DNA from: Paracoccus tibetensis
GTDB taxonomy: Bacteria; Pseudomonadota; Alphaproteobacteria; Rhodobacterales; Rhodobacteraceae
NCBI RefSeq assembly: GCF_900102505.1
Contig: NZ_FMVT01000007.1
Location: forward strand, 124,001-188,000
DNA: 64,000 nucleotides
Reading direction: 5' to 3'
Shown: piece by piece, positions 32,125 through 40,886 of the stretch
Numbering within the stretch: the stretch's first letter is position 1
How the letters are laid out: each line of letters begins with the position of its first letter
Notes under the pieces: model-generated
Seen by the model: the letters and a program-made list of their open reading frames with translations, nothing else
What the model was told of the DNA's origin: nothing
The model's database searches: none
Translations under genes and position numbers: made by a program

Positions 32125-32933
32125 GCGGCGGGGCTGGCGAGGAAACCGGTCATCGCGGCCACCGTCTCGTCCGGGGCGCTGAGATTGGGGCAGTGGCCCG
32201 TCGCATCCAGAAGCACGTAGCGGCTGTCGGGCAGCTGCGCGTGGACGAACTCGCCCACCTCCTGCGGCGCGATGACGTCCTCGGCGCATTGCAGCACCAG
32301 GCAGCGCGGCCGGACGCGGGGCAGGGCGTCGCGGTGGTCCGACAGGAAGGTGACGCGGGCGAAGCGCTTGGCGATTTCGGGATCGGTGCGGCAGAAGGCG
32401 TTGGTCAGCTCTTCCGCCAGTTCGGGCCGGTCCGGGTTGCCGACGATGACCGGCGCCATCTGCCGCGACCAGCCCATGTGGTTCTCGTCCAGGAAGGCCA
32501 GCAGCTCGTGGATCTGGGCCTCGCTGAAGCCGCCCCGATAGGCGCCGTCGTCGATGTAGCGGGGCGAGGGGCAGACCATCACCATCTCGCGGAACAGATC
32601 GGGCGCGGCCTCGGCCGCAAGCACGCCGATCATCGCGCTGACGGAATGGCCCACGAAGACGCCGTCGGTCACGCCGAGCCGGCGGCAGATCTGCACCACG
32701 TCGTCGGCATAGCCGTCGAGCGCGGCGTATCTCTGCGGATCATAGGCGCCGAGCGCCGAGCCGCCGCAGCCGACATGGTCGAACAGCACCACCCGGTAGC
32801 CCTGCGCGAAGGCCGGCCAGACGAAGCGCCACATGTTCTGGTCGCAGCCGAAGCCGTGGGCGAAGACCATCGTGCGCGGCCCCGCGCCCTCGACCCGCAC
32901 GTTGTTGCGCTCCAGCACGTCCACAGCGGCCAT
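32121..32933 (-). CDS. RsbQ-like alpha/beta hydrolase
   Basis: A 270-residue alpha/beta hydrolase very similar in length and motifs to Bacillus RsbQ and the plant KAI2/D14 receptors. The triad is Ser97 (VGHSVSAMIG), Asp219 (LQCAEDVIAP) and His247 (TGHCPNLS), and the oxyanion region is FAHGFGCDQNMW. RsbQ works with the PAS-domain phosphatase RsbP in energy-stress sensing and probably hydrolyses or binds a small ligand for it. Here the overlapping downstream gene is a PAS histidine kinase, so the pair looks like an analogous sensor. The ATG at 32933 matches the family start; the frame further upstream is non-coding shadow. Confidence 0.88.
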   Translation of the reverse strand: MAAVDVLERNNVRVEGAGPRTMVFAHGFGCDQNMWRFVWPAFAQGYRVVLFDHVGCGGSALGAYDPQRYAALDGYADDVVQICRRLGVTDGVFVGHSVSAMIGVLAAEAAPDLFREMVMVCPSPRYIDDGAYRGGFSEAQIHELLAFLDENHMGWSRQMAPVIVGNPDRPELAEELTNAFCRTDPEIAKRFARVTFLSDHRDALPRVRPRCLVLQCAEDVIAPQEVGEFVHAQLPDSRYVLLDATGHCPNLSAPDETVAAMTGFLASPAA

Positions 32934-33112
32934 CCTCGTCAACCGGTCACAATACCCGCGCGCCGCACCGCCTGCGCCGCGCCGTGTGACCTTCTCCTTC
33001 TTCCTCAACCGGTTCAACCGCCTAAGGGTCTCGGTTTTTCCCGACAGGGTTGTGGCTACGGCGCATGATGTCAACCTCTGAGGCGCGCCGTGGCCGGCGT
33101 GGTGCATGGGCC
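32934..33112. promoter_or_regulatory. Promoter region of the hydrolase-kinase pair
   Basis: This 179-bp gap separates the glycan operon end from the hydrolase start on the same strand. TCAACCGGT occurs at 32939-32947 and again at 33005-33013, the second copy followed by another TCAACCG. Such a direct repeat is a candidate regulator site. No clear -35/-10 pair was identified. Confidence 0.35.
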
Positions 33113-35389
33113 TCAGCGCGCCTGCCGGATCAGCCGGGCGAGCGGGGCGTGTTCGTCCCGTCGCCCGCCGGCCGGGTCGGCGCCCAGAAGGCCGTTCGGG
33201 CACATGCGGTCGTCGTCCCAGCCCGGATGGTTGGCCACGGGATAGAGGCAGACGGCCTCGATCCGCGCGCCTCGGGCGCGGGCGCGGGCGGTCTCGGACA
33301 TGACATGGGCGAACCACGGCGCGCGGCGGGCGCCCTCGGTGCCGGTCTCGGCCAGCATCATGGGGCGGTCGTAGCGCGCCGCGACCTCGACCAGAAGGTC
33401 CGCAAGCGGGCGATGGGCGGCGTCGTCCACGTCGATGGGCAGGCCGCCGTGGATCCACTGGTTGTTCCAGTAGTAGTTGACGCCCACCACATCCAGCGCG
33501 TCCTCGGTCCCGCCGATCTGCGGCCAGATGCGTCCCGAGATCAGGTCGAAGGCTTGGAACTGCGCGTCGTGCCAGCCATGCGCCTCGTGCAGCGGGCGGC
33601 CGGTCCAGGGGGCGTGCTGCACGGCGATCAGCGGCTCGGCGGTGATGAAGCGGGCGCGCGGGTCGATGGCGCGCAGCTCGGCCTGCGCGGCCAGATAGGC
33701 ACGGGCCAGCTGGACCTTCAGCTCGAAGCCGCGGCCGGCGGCGAAGGGGTTGAGATAGCGCGCATCGCCCCCGGCCCAGGAGAGGAAGCTGATCTCGTTG
33801 ACGGGGCACCAGAAGGGGACGGCGTCCGTGACCGCTCGGTGATGGCTGGCGGCGGCGCGGGCGAGGGCGGCGAAGCGGGTGACGAAGCCGGGCGAGAAGA
33901 CGTCCAGATCGTCCGGCCAGCCGTAATGCAGAAGGTCCCAGATGACCTGCGTGCCCGTCTCGCGCGCGGCCTCCAGCATCGGGGTCCAGGAGGCCAGGTC
34001 CAGCGCGCCGCCGCTGTCGATCAGCGGCCAGCGCAGCGCGTCGCGGCAGGTTCTGATCCCGAGCGCCTGAAGCTGCCGGAAATCCTGCGCCGCGTGCCGG
34101 TCATGGCCGATGGCCGCGATCACGTCCAGCCGACGCCCGTCCCGCCGGCGATGGGTCGAGGATTCCCACCCCCCGTGGATGAAGCTGGCAAAGAGGCTGG
34201 GCGCGGGGGCGGCCGGGCGCTCGGCCAGCACCTCGTCGATCAGCGCCTGCCACTGGGGCACCACGACCTCGGCCGCATAGGTGGCGCGGACATGGGCCTG
34301 AAGCGCCTGCCCGAGGCGGCGGCGCAGCGGCGCGTCACCGAGCAGCCGGCGCAGGGCATCGGCCAGCGCGGCCGGGTCCTCGTGCGGCACGAAGAGGCCG
34401 CTGGCGCCGTCCTCGATCTGCTGGAGCGCGCCGTTGTCGGGCGTCGCGATGACGGGCAGGGCGGCGGCGCCGGCCTCGGCGATGACATGGGGCATCCCCT
34501 CGCCGCGGCTGAGCCAGCAGAAGACGTCCATCGCGGCCAGAAGGTCGGGCACGTCAGGGCGGTCGCCCGTCCAGATGATCCGCGCGCCAAGGGGGGCGGC
34601 CAGCGCCCGCAACTCGGCCGCGTAGTCCGGCATGAAGGCATCCGGCCCGCCGACGATGACGAAGCGCGCCTGCGGGTGGTCGGGGGCGATGCGGAGGGCG
34701 GCGGCGATGAAGTCCTCGACCCGCTTCTTGCGGTCGAGCCGGCCGACCCACCCAATCAGCAGCTCGTCCCCGCCGACGCCGAGCGCCGCGCGCATGGGGG
34801 CGCGGCGGGACGGGTCGAACTCGGTGAGGTCCACCATCGAGGGGATCTCGCGCGCGTGCTGCGGGCGCTCAAGCATCTTGCCGGCCGCCGCCGCGCGGAT
34901 GCTGTCGCAGACGCCGACATAGCGGGTGGTGAAGTGCTTCGGCCCGGCCAGCGCCTCGCTGACGAGGCCGCCATGCTCGATCAGCGGCGGCCGGACGGCC
35001 AGCTGCTCGAGCGCGGGATAGATGTCGGCGACGTTCTGGCAGCTGACCACCACATCGGCGCCGCAGATCTTGCGGCGGAGGTAGTCCACCGTGTCCTCGA
35101 AGCTGAGCGCGTAGGGCGTCGTGTCGACATGGATGCCGAGCGCGCGCAGCTGCTGCTCGGTCTGCTCGGGCATCCCCTCCTTGCGGAAGCAGGGGATCAC
35201 GTCGATGCGGTAGCGGTCGCGCGGCAGGGTCCGCGCGAGCAGCCGCAGCTCGGTTTCCTCTCCGCCGACGACCAGCCAGGCGAGGACGAAGAGGATGCGG
35301 ATCTTGCCCGCGTCGGGATGCGGGACCGGCAGGCCATCGGGCGGCGCCTCGCCCCAGATCTCGGACGCGTTCGAGCCGTCCGCCGTCAT
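33113..35389 (-). CDS. Glycosyltransferase family 4 / glycoside hydrolase family 1-like fusion
   Basis: A 758-residue two-domain protein. Residues about 29-400 are a GT-B glycosyltransferase of the GT4 type (LFVLAWLVVGGEETELRLLAR; GWVGRLDRKKRVEDFIAAA; the donor-site region SRGEGMPHVIAEAGAAALPVIAT). Residues about 408-758 form a TIM-barrel domain like family 1 beta-glycosidases: WCPVNEIS carries the presumed acid/base Glu and MLAETGTEG the presumed nucleophile Glu. No stop or frameshift separates the parts, so this is a true fusion, perhaps building and trimming one glycan. It is the last gene of the operon and overlaps the dehydrogenase gene as ATGA. Substrates are unknown. Confidence 0.82.
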   Translation of the reverse strand: MTADGSNASEIWGEAPPDGLPVPHPDAGKIRILFVLAWLVVGGEETELRLLARTLPRDRYRIDVIPCFRKEGMPEQTEQQLRALGIHVDTTPYALSFEDTVDYLRRKICGADVVVSCQNVADIYPALEQLAVRPPLIEHGGLVSEALAGPKHFTTRYVGVCDSIRAAAAGKMLERPQHAREIPSMVDLTEFDPSRRAPMRAALGVGGDELLIGWVGRLDRKKRVEDFIAAALRIAPDHPQARFVIVGGPDAFMPDYAAELRALAAPLGARIIWTGDRPDVPDLLAAMDVFCWLSRGEGMPHVIAEAGAAALPVIATPDNGALQQIEDGASGLFVPHEDPAALADALRRLLGDAPLRRRLGQALQAHVRATYAAEVVVPQWQALIDEVLAERPAAPAPSLFASFIHGGWESSTHRRRDGRRLDVIAAIGHDRHAAQDFRQLQALGIRTCRDALRWPLIDSGGALDLASWTPMLEAARETGTQVIWDLLHYGWPDDLDVFSPGFVTRFAALARAAASHHRAVTDAVPFWCPVNEISFLSWAGGDARYLNPFAAGRGFELKVQLARAYLAAQAELRAIDPRARFITAEPLIAVQHAPWTGRPLHEAHGWHDAQFQAFDLISGRIWPQIGGTEDALDVVGVNYYWNNQWIHGGLPIDVDDAAHRPLADLLVEVAARYDRPMMLAETGTEGARRAPWFAHVMSETARARARGARIEAVCLYPVANHPGWDDDRMCPNGLLGADPAGGRRDEHAPLARLIRQAR

Positions 35390-36483
35390 GCCACGAAGAC
35401 CACTTGCAGGAAGTCGGGCCGTTCGGCGACCAGACGTTCCAGGAAGGCCGGCCCCTCGTCATAGGGCACGACATGGGTGATCATGTGCTGCCGGATGGCG
35501 GGGCCGGCGCGTTCCAGAAGCCGCACCGTCTCCAGCGCGAGGCGGCGCTGGTTCCAGTCCGCCGCCAGCCGACGCGGCATCCTGTTGATCTGCGCGCAGA
35601 CGAGGCGCAGGCCGTTGTGGTGGAACTCCTCGCCGAGGCGCAGCTCGGGCAACCCGCCCTGGTAGAAGGCGAGGTCGATGACCGTCCCCTGCGGGCGCAG
35701 CGCCGCCAGCGCGCGGTTGAGGCTGTCGCCGCGGGCCCGGGTCTGGAAGACGACCTCGGCGCCCCGCCCGCCGAAGCGGTCGTGCCAGGCGGACTTGGCA
35801 TGTGCGACGGCCTGATCCTCGTCCATCGGGATCATCCCCAGCTTGCGGATGATCTCCTGCCGGAAGGGCGAGGGATCGACCACCACCACCTCGGACGCGC
35901 CCGCGGCCTGGGCGAACAGCGCGCAGAAGAGGCCCACCGTGCCGCCGCCCCAGACCAGCGCCGGGCGCCCATCAAGGCTGGCGCCCAGATGCGGCACCGC
36001 GCCGCCAAAGGCCTCGGCATCGGCATGCAGGATGCCGTTCGCGGCGATCGGTCCCATCTGGCCGACGAAGATGCCCAGCATCGGGTCCAGCCCGTCGGGC
36101 AGCGGCACCAGCAGGTCGCGGGCGGGATCGGCCGTGTGGCCGGTCTTGTGGCCGAAGGCGGTGCCGACGACCTGCCCCGCCTGCCAGCCCGGCGCGCGGG
36201 CGTCGATGATGCGGGCGCTCTCCATGTAGCCGAGGAAGTTGACCGGGTAGCGGGCCGAGGGCTCGCCCGGCAGGAAGCGGCCGGCGAAATCGTCCCACCG
36301 GCTGTGCAGGTAGGGGTTCGTGCCCTTGAGGAAGGTCAGCTCGGTGCCGGCCGAGAGGCCGGTGAACATCAGCTCCAGCCGCAACTGACCGTCGCCCGCG
36401 GGTCCTTCGTCATAGCCGAAGAACCCCGCCCGACCCTGTTCAAGGATCGCCAGAGAGCGGATGTGGCGGTGCTCATGCGGCAT
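35386..36483 (-). CDS. Medium-chain dehydrogenase/reductase in glycan operon
   Basis: A 365-residue protein of the zinc-alcohol dehydrogenase (MDR) superfamily. The GroES-like half contains LMFTGLSAGTELTFLKG and GYMESARII; the Rossmann half contains PALVWGGGTVGLFCALFAQAAGASEVVVVDPS. The usual catalytic-zinc Cys and GHE motif are not evident, so it may be a zinc-independent member acting on a sugar nucleotide or polyol. The ATG at 36483 overlaps the preceding gene by 11 bp; a GTG at 36510 would add 9 residues, and neither has a strong ribosome site. It lies between two glycosyltransferase fusions, so a role in making the same glycan is inferred. Confidence 0.75.
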   Translation of the reverse strand: MPHEHRHIRSLAILEQGRAGFFGYDEGPAGDGQLRLELMFTGLSAGTELTFLKGTNPYLHSRWDDFAGRFLPGEPSARYPVNFLGYMESARIIDARAPGWQAGQVVGTAFGHKTGHTADPARDLLVPLPDGLDPMLGIFVGQMGPIAANGILHADAEAFGGAVPHLGASLDGRPALVWGGGTVGLFCALFAQAAGASEVVVVDPSPFRQEIIRKLGMIPMDEDQAVAHAKSAWHDRFGGRGAEVVFQTRARGDSLNRALAALRPQGTVIDLAFYQGGLPELRLGEEFHHNGLRLVCAQINRMPRRLAADWNQRRLALETVRLLERAGPAIRQHMITHVVPYDEGPAFLERLVAERPDFLQVVFVA

Positions 36484-38575
36484 GACCGGCGCCCGGCGCA
36501 GCGGTTTCACAAAAGATGGGCTGCGGGTCAGCCCGCAGCCCCTCCATCCGTTGAAGGGCGCCGGTTTCGGCCGAGCGGCTGACGGCGAGCGCGACCTCGT
36601 GGGTCAGAAGCGCCTCGGCGTAGTCGCAGCGGATGCGGTTCTCGCGGCCCATCACGGCCTCGAGGAAGTCGCGGTCCTGCCGCCAGACGGGATCGCCCTC
36701 GGCCCGCCGCACCGGGCGGCCGCGGCCGACATCGACCATCAGGTCGTGGTCCGTGATCTCCAGCGCCATCGCGTCGCTGAAGACATGCAGGCCCACGCGG
36801 TGGTTCCAGCGCAGAAGGCAAGTCGAGGCGAGGTTCGCCACCGCCCCCGAGGCGAAGCGCAAGGTCGCCGCCGTGGCCGTCGGCACGGTCAGGCCCGGAA
36901 AGTCCCCGCGCTCGCGATGCGCGGCAAGGCCGAAGACCTCGGTCACGTCGCCGGCGAGGAAGCGGGCGGCGTCGATGATATGCGTCGCCTGCTCGACCAC
37001 CTGACCGCCCGAGCGGTCCGCGCGCCACCACCATTCCGGCGGCGGGGTCTGGTCGATCCAGAAGCCCTGCATCAGATGGGCGGGGTTCGTCGCCAGATGC
37101 GCCCGCGCCTCGTCCATCGTGTCGAGATAACGCCAATGGTAGCCGACGCCGGTGATCAGACCGGCCTCGGCGACCTCGGCCGCGATCTCGCGCGCGAGTT
37201 CCACATCCAGCGTGATGGGCTTTTCGACGAAGAAGGGCAGGCCGCGCGCGAGGCAGGCGCGCTCGGGCGCGCCATGGGCGAAGGGCGGCACGCAGATGAA
37301 GACGGCATCGAGGTCATGCGCCGCCAGCATCGCCTCGTGGTCCGGATGGGCGGTGGCGCCCATGCGGCGGGCGGCGTCCTCGGCGCGGCCGAGGTCGGTG
37401 TCGCAGATCGCCACCACGTCGACATCCGGCATGGTCTCCAGCACGCCGAAATGGCGATGGGCGATGCCGCCCGCCCCGATGAAGCCTAGTCTCACACGGT
37501 CCATATGCATTCTGTCCTTGAGGGCGCGGGCGGCGCGGTAGGCGGCGCGGGTGGCATCGGCCATCAGCGCGGCAGTGAAGCGGTTCTGAAAGCGGGTCTT
37601 CTGGGCGGCCGCGACCCGCGCCCGGCGGGCCGGATCGCCAAGCGCATCCGCGATCATCGCGGCAAGCGCGCGGCTGCTGCCGGGGGCGTGCAGCCAGGGA
37701 TGATCCTCGCCAAGCGCGTCCAGCGTGCCGCCGACGCGGCTGGCGACGACGGGCAGGCCGGCGGCCATGGCCTCCAGCACGACCAGCGGCAGCCCCTCAA
37801 AGCGCGAGGGCAGGGCGAGCATCGCGGCCGAGGCCATGAGGTCCGGCACGTCCGAACGGGTGCCCAGCAGGGCGACATGGTCCTGAAGCCCCAGCCTGCG
37901 GATGCCGCGGGCCAGCATCGCGTGGCAGGGTCCGTCGCCGACCAGCTGGGCGCGGAGGGAAAGGCCGTCGCGGCGCAGGCGGGCGAGCGCGCCCAGCAGC
38001 ACGCGCTGGCCCTTCTGCGGCGTCAGGCGGCCGACGCAGAGGATGCTGTCCTCGCTGCGATGCGCCTCGGTTGCGCGGACGGGAGACAGGCCGTTCGGCA
38101 CGACGTGCAGGACGGCGCGCCCGTCGATGGCATCCTGCCAGCCCGCCCCGGCCGCGGCCGAGACGGCGATGACGCCATGCACCGAGGCGAGCGCGGCGTG
38201 ATAGTCCGCGATCTGCGCGGGATCGGTCAGCAGCCAGGGCAAATGCTCGGTCCGCAGCACCGTCGCGCGGGCCGCATGGGCGGCTGCGGTCAGGCCCTGT
38301 CCCTCCCATCCGATGCCGGCATGGACATGGACGATCGCCGGTCCCTGCCGGCACCACGCCGCCACCGCGTCCGCAATTCCGGCCTCGGGGACCAGATGCG
38401 CCAGGCCGCCGCCATCCACCACCTGCGCCGCCAGCGCGCGGCCCGCCGCGTGGTCGGGCCACATCGTCTCGGCATGCATCCCATCGTCCGCCAGCGCGCG
38501 GGCCAGCGTCACCATGTGCACGCCGACGCCGGACGGCTCGGGGCTGTCGGTGACCAGCAGCAGGCGTTCAGGCAT
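36473..38575 (-). CDS. Glycosyltransferase family 4 / Gfo-Idh-MocA oxidoreductase fusion
   Basis: A 700-residue fusion. Residues about 1-345 are a GT4 glycosyltransferase (VTDSPEPSGVGVHMVTLARALA; CVGRLTPQKGQRVLLGAL; SRFEGLPLVVLEAMAAGLPVVAS). Residues about 357-690 are a Gfo/Idh/MocA oxidoreductase with the Rossmann start GFIGAGGIAHRHFGVLE, the EKPITLD motif and GYHWRYLD. An internal ATG (37504-37502) at the exact domain start has AAGGA 9 bases upstream, so a separate oxidoreductase may also be translated. The ATG at 38575 overlaps the upstream gene by 8 bp; a GTG two codons earlier is possible. It probably acts in synthesis or modification of an exported glycan. Confidence 0.82.
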   Translation of the reverse strand: MPERLLLVTDSPEPSGVGVHMVTLARALADDGMHAETMWPDHAAGRALAAQVVDGGGLAHLVPEAGIADAVAAWCRQGPAIVHVHAGIGWEGQGLTAAAHAARATVLRTEHLPWLLTDPAQIADYHAALASVHGVIAVSAAAGAGWQDAIDGRAVLHVVPNGLSPVRATEAHRSEDSILCVGRLTPQKGQRVLLGALARLRRDGLSLRAQLVGDGPCHAMLARGIRRLGLQDHVALLGTRSDVPDLMASAAMLALPSRFEGLPLVVLEAMAAGLPVVASRVGGTLDALGEDHPWLHAPGSSRALAAMIADALGDPARRARVAAAQKTRFQNRFTAALMADATRAAYRAARALKDRMHMDRVRLGFIGAGGIAHRHFGVLETMPDVDVVAICDTDLGRAEDAARRMGATAHPDHEAMLAAHDLDAVFICVPPFAHGAPERACLARGLPFFVEKPITLDVELAREIAAEVAEAGLITGVGYHWRYLDTMDEARAHLATNPAHLMQGFWIDQTPPPEWWWRADRSGGQVVEQATHIIDAARFLAGDVTEVFGLAAHRERGDFPGLTVPTATAATLRFASGAVANLASTCLLRWNHRVGLHVFSDAMALEITDHDLMVDVGRGRPVRRAEGDPVWRQDRDFLEAVMGRENRIRCDYAEALLTHEVALAVSRSAETGALQRMEGLRADPQPIFCETAAPGAGHAA

Positions 38576-40886
38576 CCGCACCGACCTGCATCAGGCGGCG
38601 ATGCAGCGCCAAGGCCTGCGCGACGACCTGGTCCATGTTGTAGTAGCGGTAGCTGCCCAAGCGGCCGGTGAAGACGACCCCCTTCTCGGCATCCGCCAAG
38701 GCCAGGTAGCGGCGGAACAGCGCCTGGTTCTCGGGGCGCGGGATCGGGTAGTAGGGATCGCCCTCGTCCGCCGGGTATTCGTAGGTGAGGGCGGTCATCG
38801 GGTGCTCCTGCCCGGTCAGGTGCTTGTATTCGGTGATCCGGGTAAAGGGCACGTCCGGGGCGGGATAGTTCACGACGCCGACCGGCTGGAACTGCCGCTG
38901 CGGCAGGGTCTGGTGCGCGAAGGTCAGGCTGCGATAGGGCAGGGCGCCGAAGCGGTGGCCGAAATAGGCGTCGATCGGGCCGGTATAGACCGTCATCTCG
39001 CCCCGGTCGTCCGGCCCCAGATCGTGGAAGTCGGTGCCGGTGCGGACCTCGATCAGCGGGTGGTCCAGCATCCGCGCGAACATTGCGGTGTAGCCGTCGC
39101 GCGGCATCGCCTGGAAGCGGTCGGTGAAGTAGCGATCGTCCGTGTTCAGCCGCGTCGGCACCCGCGCCGTCACCGCCTTGTCCAGCTGCGAGGGGTCGAG
39201 CCCCCACTGCTTGCGGGTGTAGCCCTCGAAGAACAGCCGGTAGAGTTCTTCCCCCACGGCCGAGACGACAACATCGCGCGAGCTGCGGATCTCGGCCACC
39301 GGCTCGGCGCGGGCGGCGAGGAAGGCCTCGGCCTCGGCCTCGGTGGCAAGGCCCGCGTCATAGAGCAGGTTCAGCGTCGTGCGGTTGATCGGCAGCGGCA
39401 CGCGGCGCCCGTCCAGATCGGCCAGCACGCGATGCTCGTAGGGGCGCCACTCGGTGAAGCGCGACAGGAAGTCCACGACCTCGGGTGCGTTGGTGTGGAA
39501 GATGTGGGGGCCGTAGCGGTGGATCAGCAGGCCGTCGGCGTTCAGCTCGTCAAAGGCGTTGCCGCCGATATGCGGGCGGCGGTCGACGACCAGCACGCGC
39601 TGGCCCGACTGCTCGGCCAGTTGCCGCGCCATCACCGCGCCGGCGAAGCCTGCGCCGCAGACGGTCACATCGGGCCGGGGGCGGCGGGCGCGGAAGCCTG
39701 GCGGCCGCCGGCCGGCGCGGCGGGCGACGGCCTGTTCCAGAAGCCCGGACATGCGGCGATGCGTCTGCTCCCAGCTCTGCTGCGCGATGATGGCGTCAGC
39801 CTCGGCGCGCCCCGTCGTGGCGCCCTTGCCCTGCGTCAGCGCCACCTCGCAGGCGGCAACGAAGCTTGCCGGGTCCGCGGCGATCTGGACCGCCTGCAGC
39901 TCGCCATACTGGCGCACCACGTCGCGGATCGGTGTCGAGACGACGGGGCAGCCCGCCGCCAGGAACTCGGGCGTCTTGGTGGGCGAGATGAAGCGCGTCG
40001 CCTCGTTGATCGCGAAGGGCATCAAGGCGACGTCCCAGCCTGCCAGATAGGCCGGCAGCTCGCCGTAGCCCTTAGGCCCCAGCCAGTGCAGGTTCGGCGC
40101 CTGCGGCAGGCTGGCCGGGTCGATCTTCACGACCGGGCCGATCATCACGATGGACCAGTCGGGCCGCGCCGCGGCCAGCGCCTTGATGAGGGGAAGGTCC
40201 AGCCGCTCGTCGATGACGCCGTAAAAGCCGAGCCGCGGGCCGGGCAGGCTGGCCTGGTCCGCCGGCTCGGGCAGGCGGGCGCGGGCGGCGGCGAAATGGG
40301 CCTTGTCCACCGAGGACGGGAAGGCGTGGATGTTGGCGTGGCGCGACTTCTTCGCCTCCCACAGGGACCAGCCGCCGGTGGTGACCAGATCGGCCGCCTC
40401 CATCAGCGCGGCCTCGTGGCGCAGCAGCGCGGGCGGGGCGAAGTCGAAGGCCGACAGCTCGTCCATGCAGTCGAAGACGACCGCGCCGGCGTCCACATGC
40501 TGCACCACCGGCCACATCATCGGCGTGTAGAGCCACAGCACCGGCTTGGCGATGCCCGTGAGGACCAGCATCTGGTCGAACAGCCGGGTCAGCGCGGCCT
40601 CCTGATCCTCGGGCGACCAGCGGTCGGGCACGCGCGGGCGGATGGCCTGCACGGTCGTGCCCTCGAAGGCGTGGAACTCCAGGTAGGGAAGGTGGTGATG
40701 CGTCGGGATCGCCTCTTCCCAGAAGAGGACGCGGCGGTGGCGCGCGAAGCGCTGCATCAGGTGCTGGGGGCGCTGCGTGACGAAATCCCACCGCAGATGC
40801 GACAGGCAGATCAGAGCGGGCGGGACCGGGAGGGCCATGGCGGGGCCGGCGGCCGGGTCGAGGTGAAAATCGTCGCGGGGGGTCAT
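38568..40886 (-). CDS. Glycosyltransferase / UDP-galactopyranose mutase fusion
   Basis: A 772-residue fusion with a strong AAGGAGG before its ATG. Residues about 20-385 resemble a GT-B glycosyltransferase (LSHLRWDFVTQRPQHLMQRF; VFDCMDELSAF; SPTKTPEFLAAGCPVVST). Residues about 400-772 are a UDP-galactopyranose mutase: FAD-binding VTVCGAGFAGAVMARQLAE, VVDRRPHIGGNAFDE, YGPHIFHTN, the Glf landmark YTRKQWGLDPSQL and PNYPAPDV-like VVNYPAPDVPFTRITEYKHL. The mutase makes UDP-galactofuranose, so the operon probably builds a galactofuranose-containing polysaccharide. It overlaps both neighbours by 4-8 bp. Confidence 0.87.
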   Translation of the reverse strand: MTPRDDFHLDPAAGPAMALPVPPALICLSHLRWDFVTQRPQHLMQRFARHRRVLFWEEAIPTHHHLPYLEFHAFEGTTVQAIRPRVPDRWSPEDQEAALTRLFDQMLVLTGIAKPVLWLYTPMMWPVVQHVDAGAVVFDCMDELSAFDFAPPALLRHEAALMEAADLVTTGGWSLWEAKKSRHANIHAFPSSVDKAHFAAARARLPEPADQASLPGPRLGFYGVIDERLDLPLIKALAAARPDWSIVMIGPVVKIDPASLPQAPNLHWLGPKGYGELPAYLAGWDVALMPFAINEATRFISPTKTPEFLAAGCPVVSTPIRDVVRQYGELQAVQIAADPASFVAACEVALTQGKGATTGRAEADAIIAQQSWEQTHRRMSGLLEQAVARRAGRRPPGFRARRPRPDVTVCGAGFAGAVMARQLAEQSGQRVLVVDRRPHIGGNAFDELNADGLLIHRYGPHIFHTNAPEVVDFLSRFTEWRPYEHRVLADLDGRRVPLPINRTTLNLLYDAGLATEAEAEAFLAARAEPVAEIRSSRDVVVSAVGEELYRLFFEGYTRKQWGLDPSQLDKAVTARVPTRLNTDDRYFTDRFQAMPRDGYTAMFARMLDHPLIEVRTGTDFHDLGPDDRGEMTVYTGPIDAYFGHRFGALPYRSLTFAHQTLPQRQFQPVGVVNYPAPDVPFTRITEYKHLTGQEHPMTALTYEYPADEGDPYYPIPRPENQALFRRYLALADAEKGVVFTGRLGSYRYYNMDQVVAQALALHRRLMQVGADA

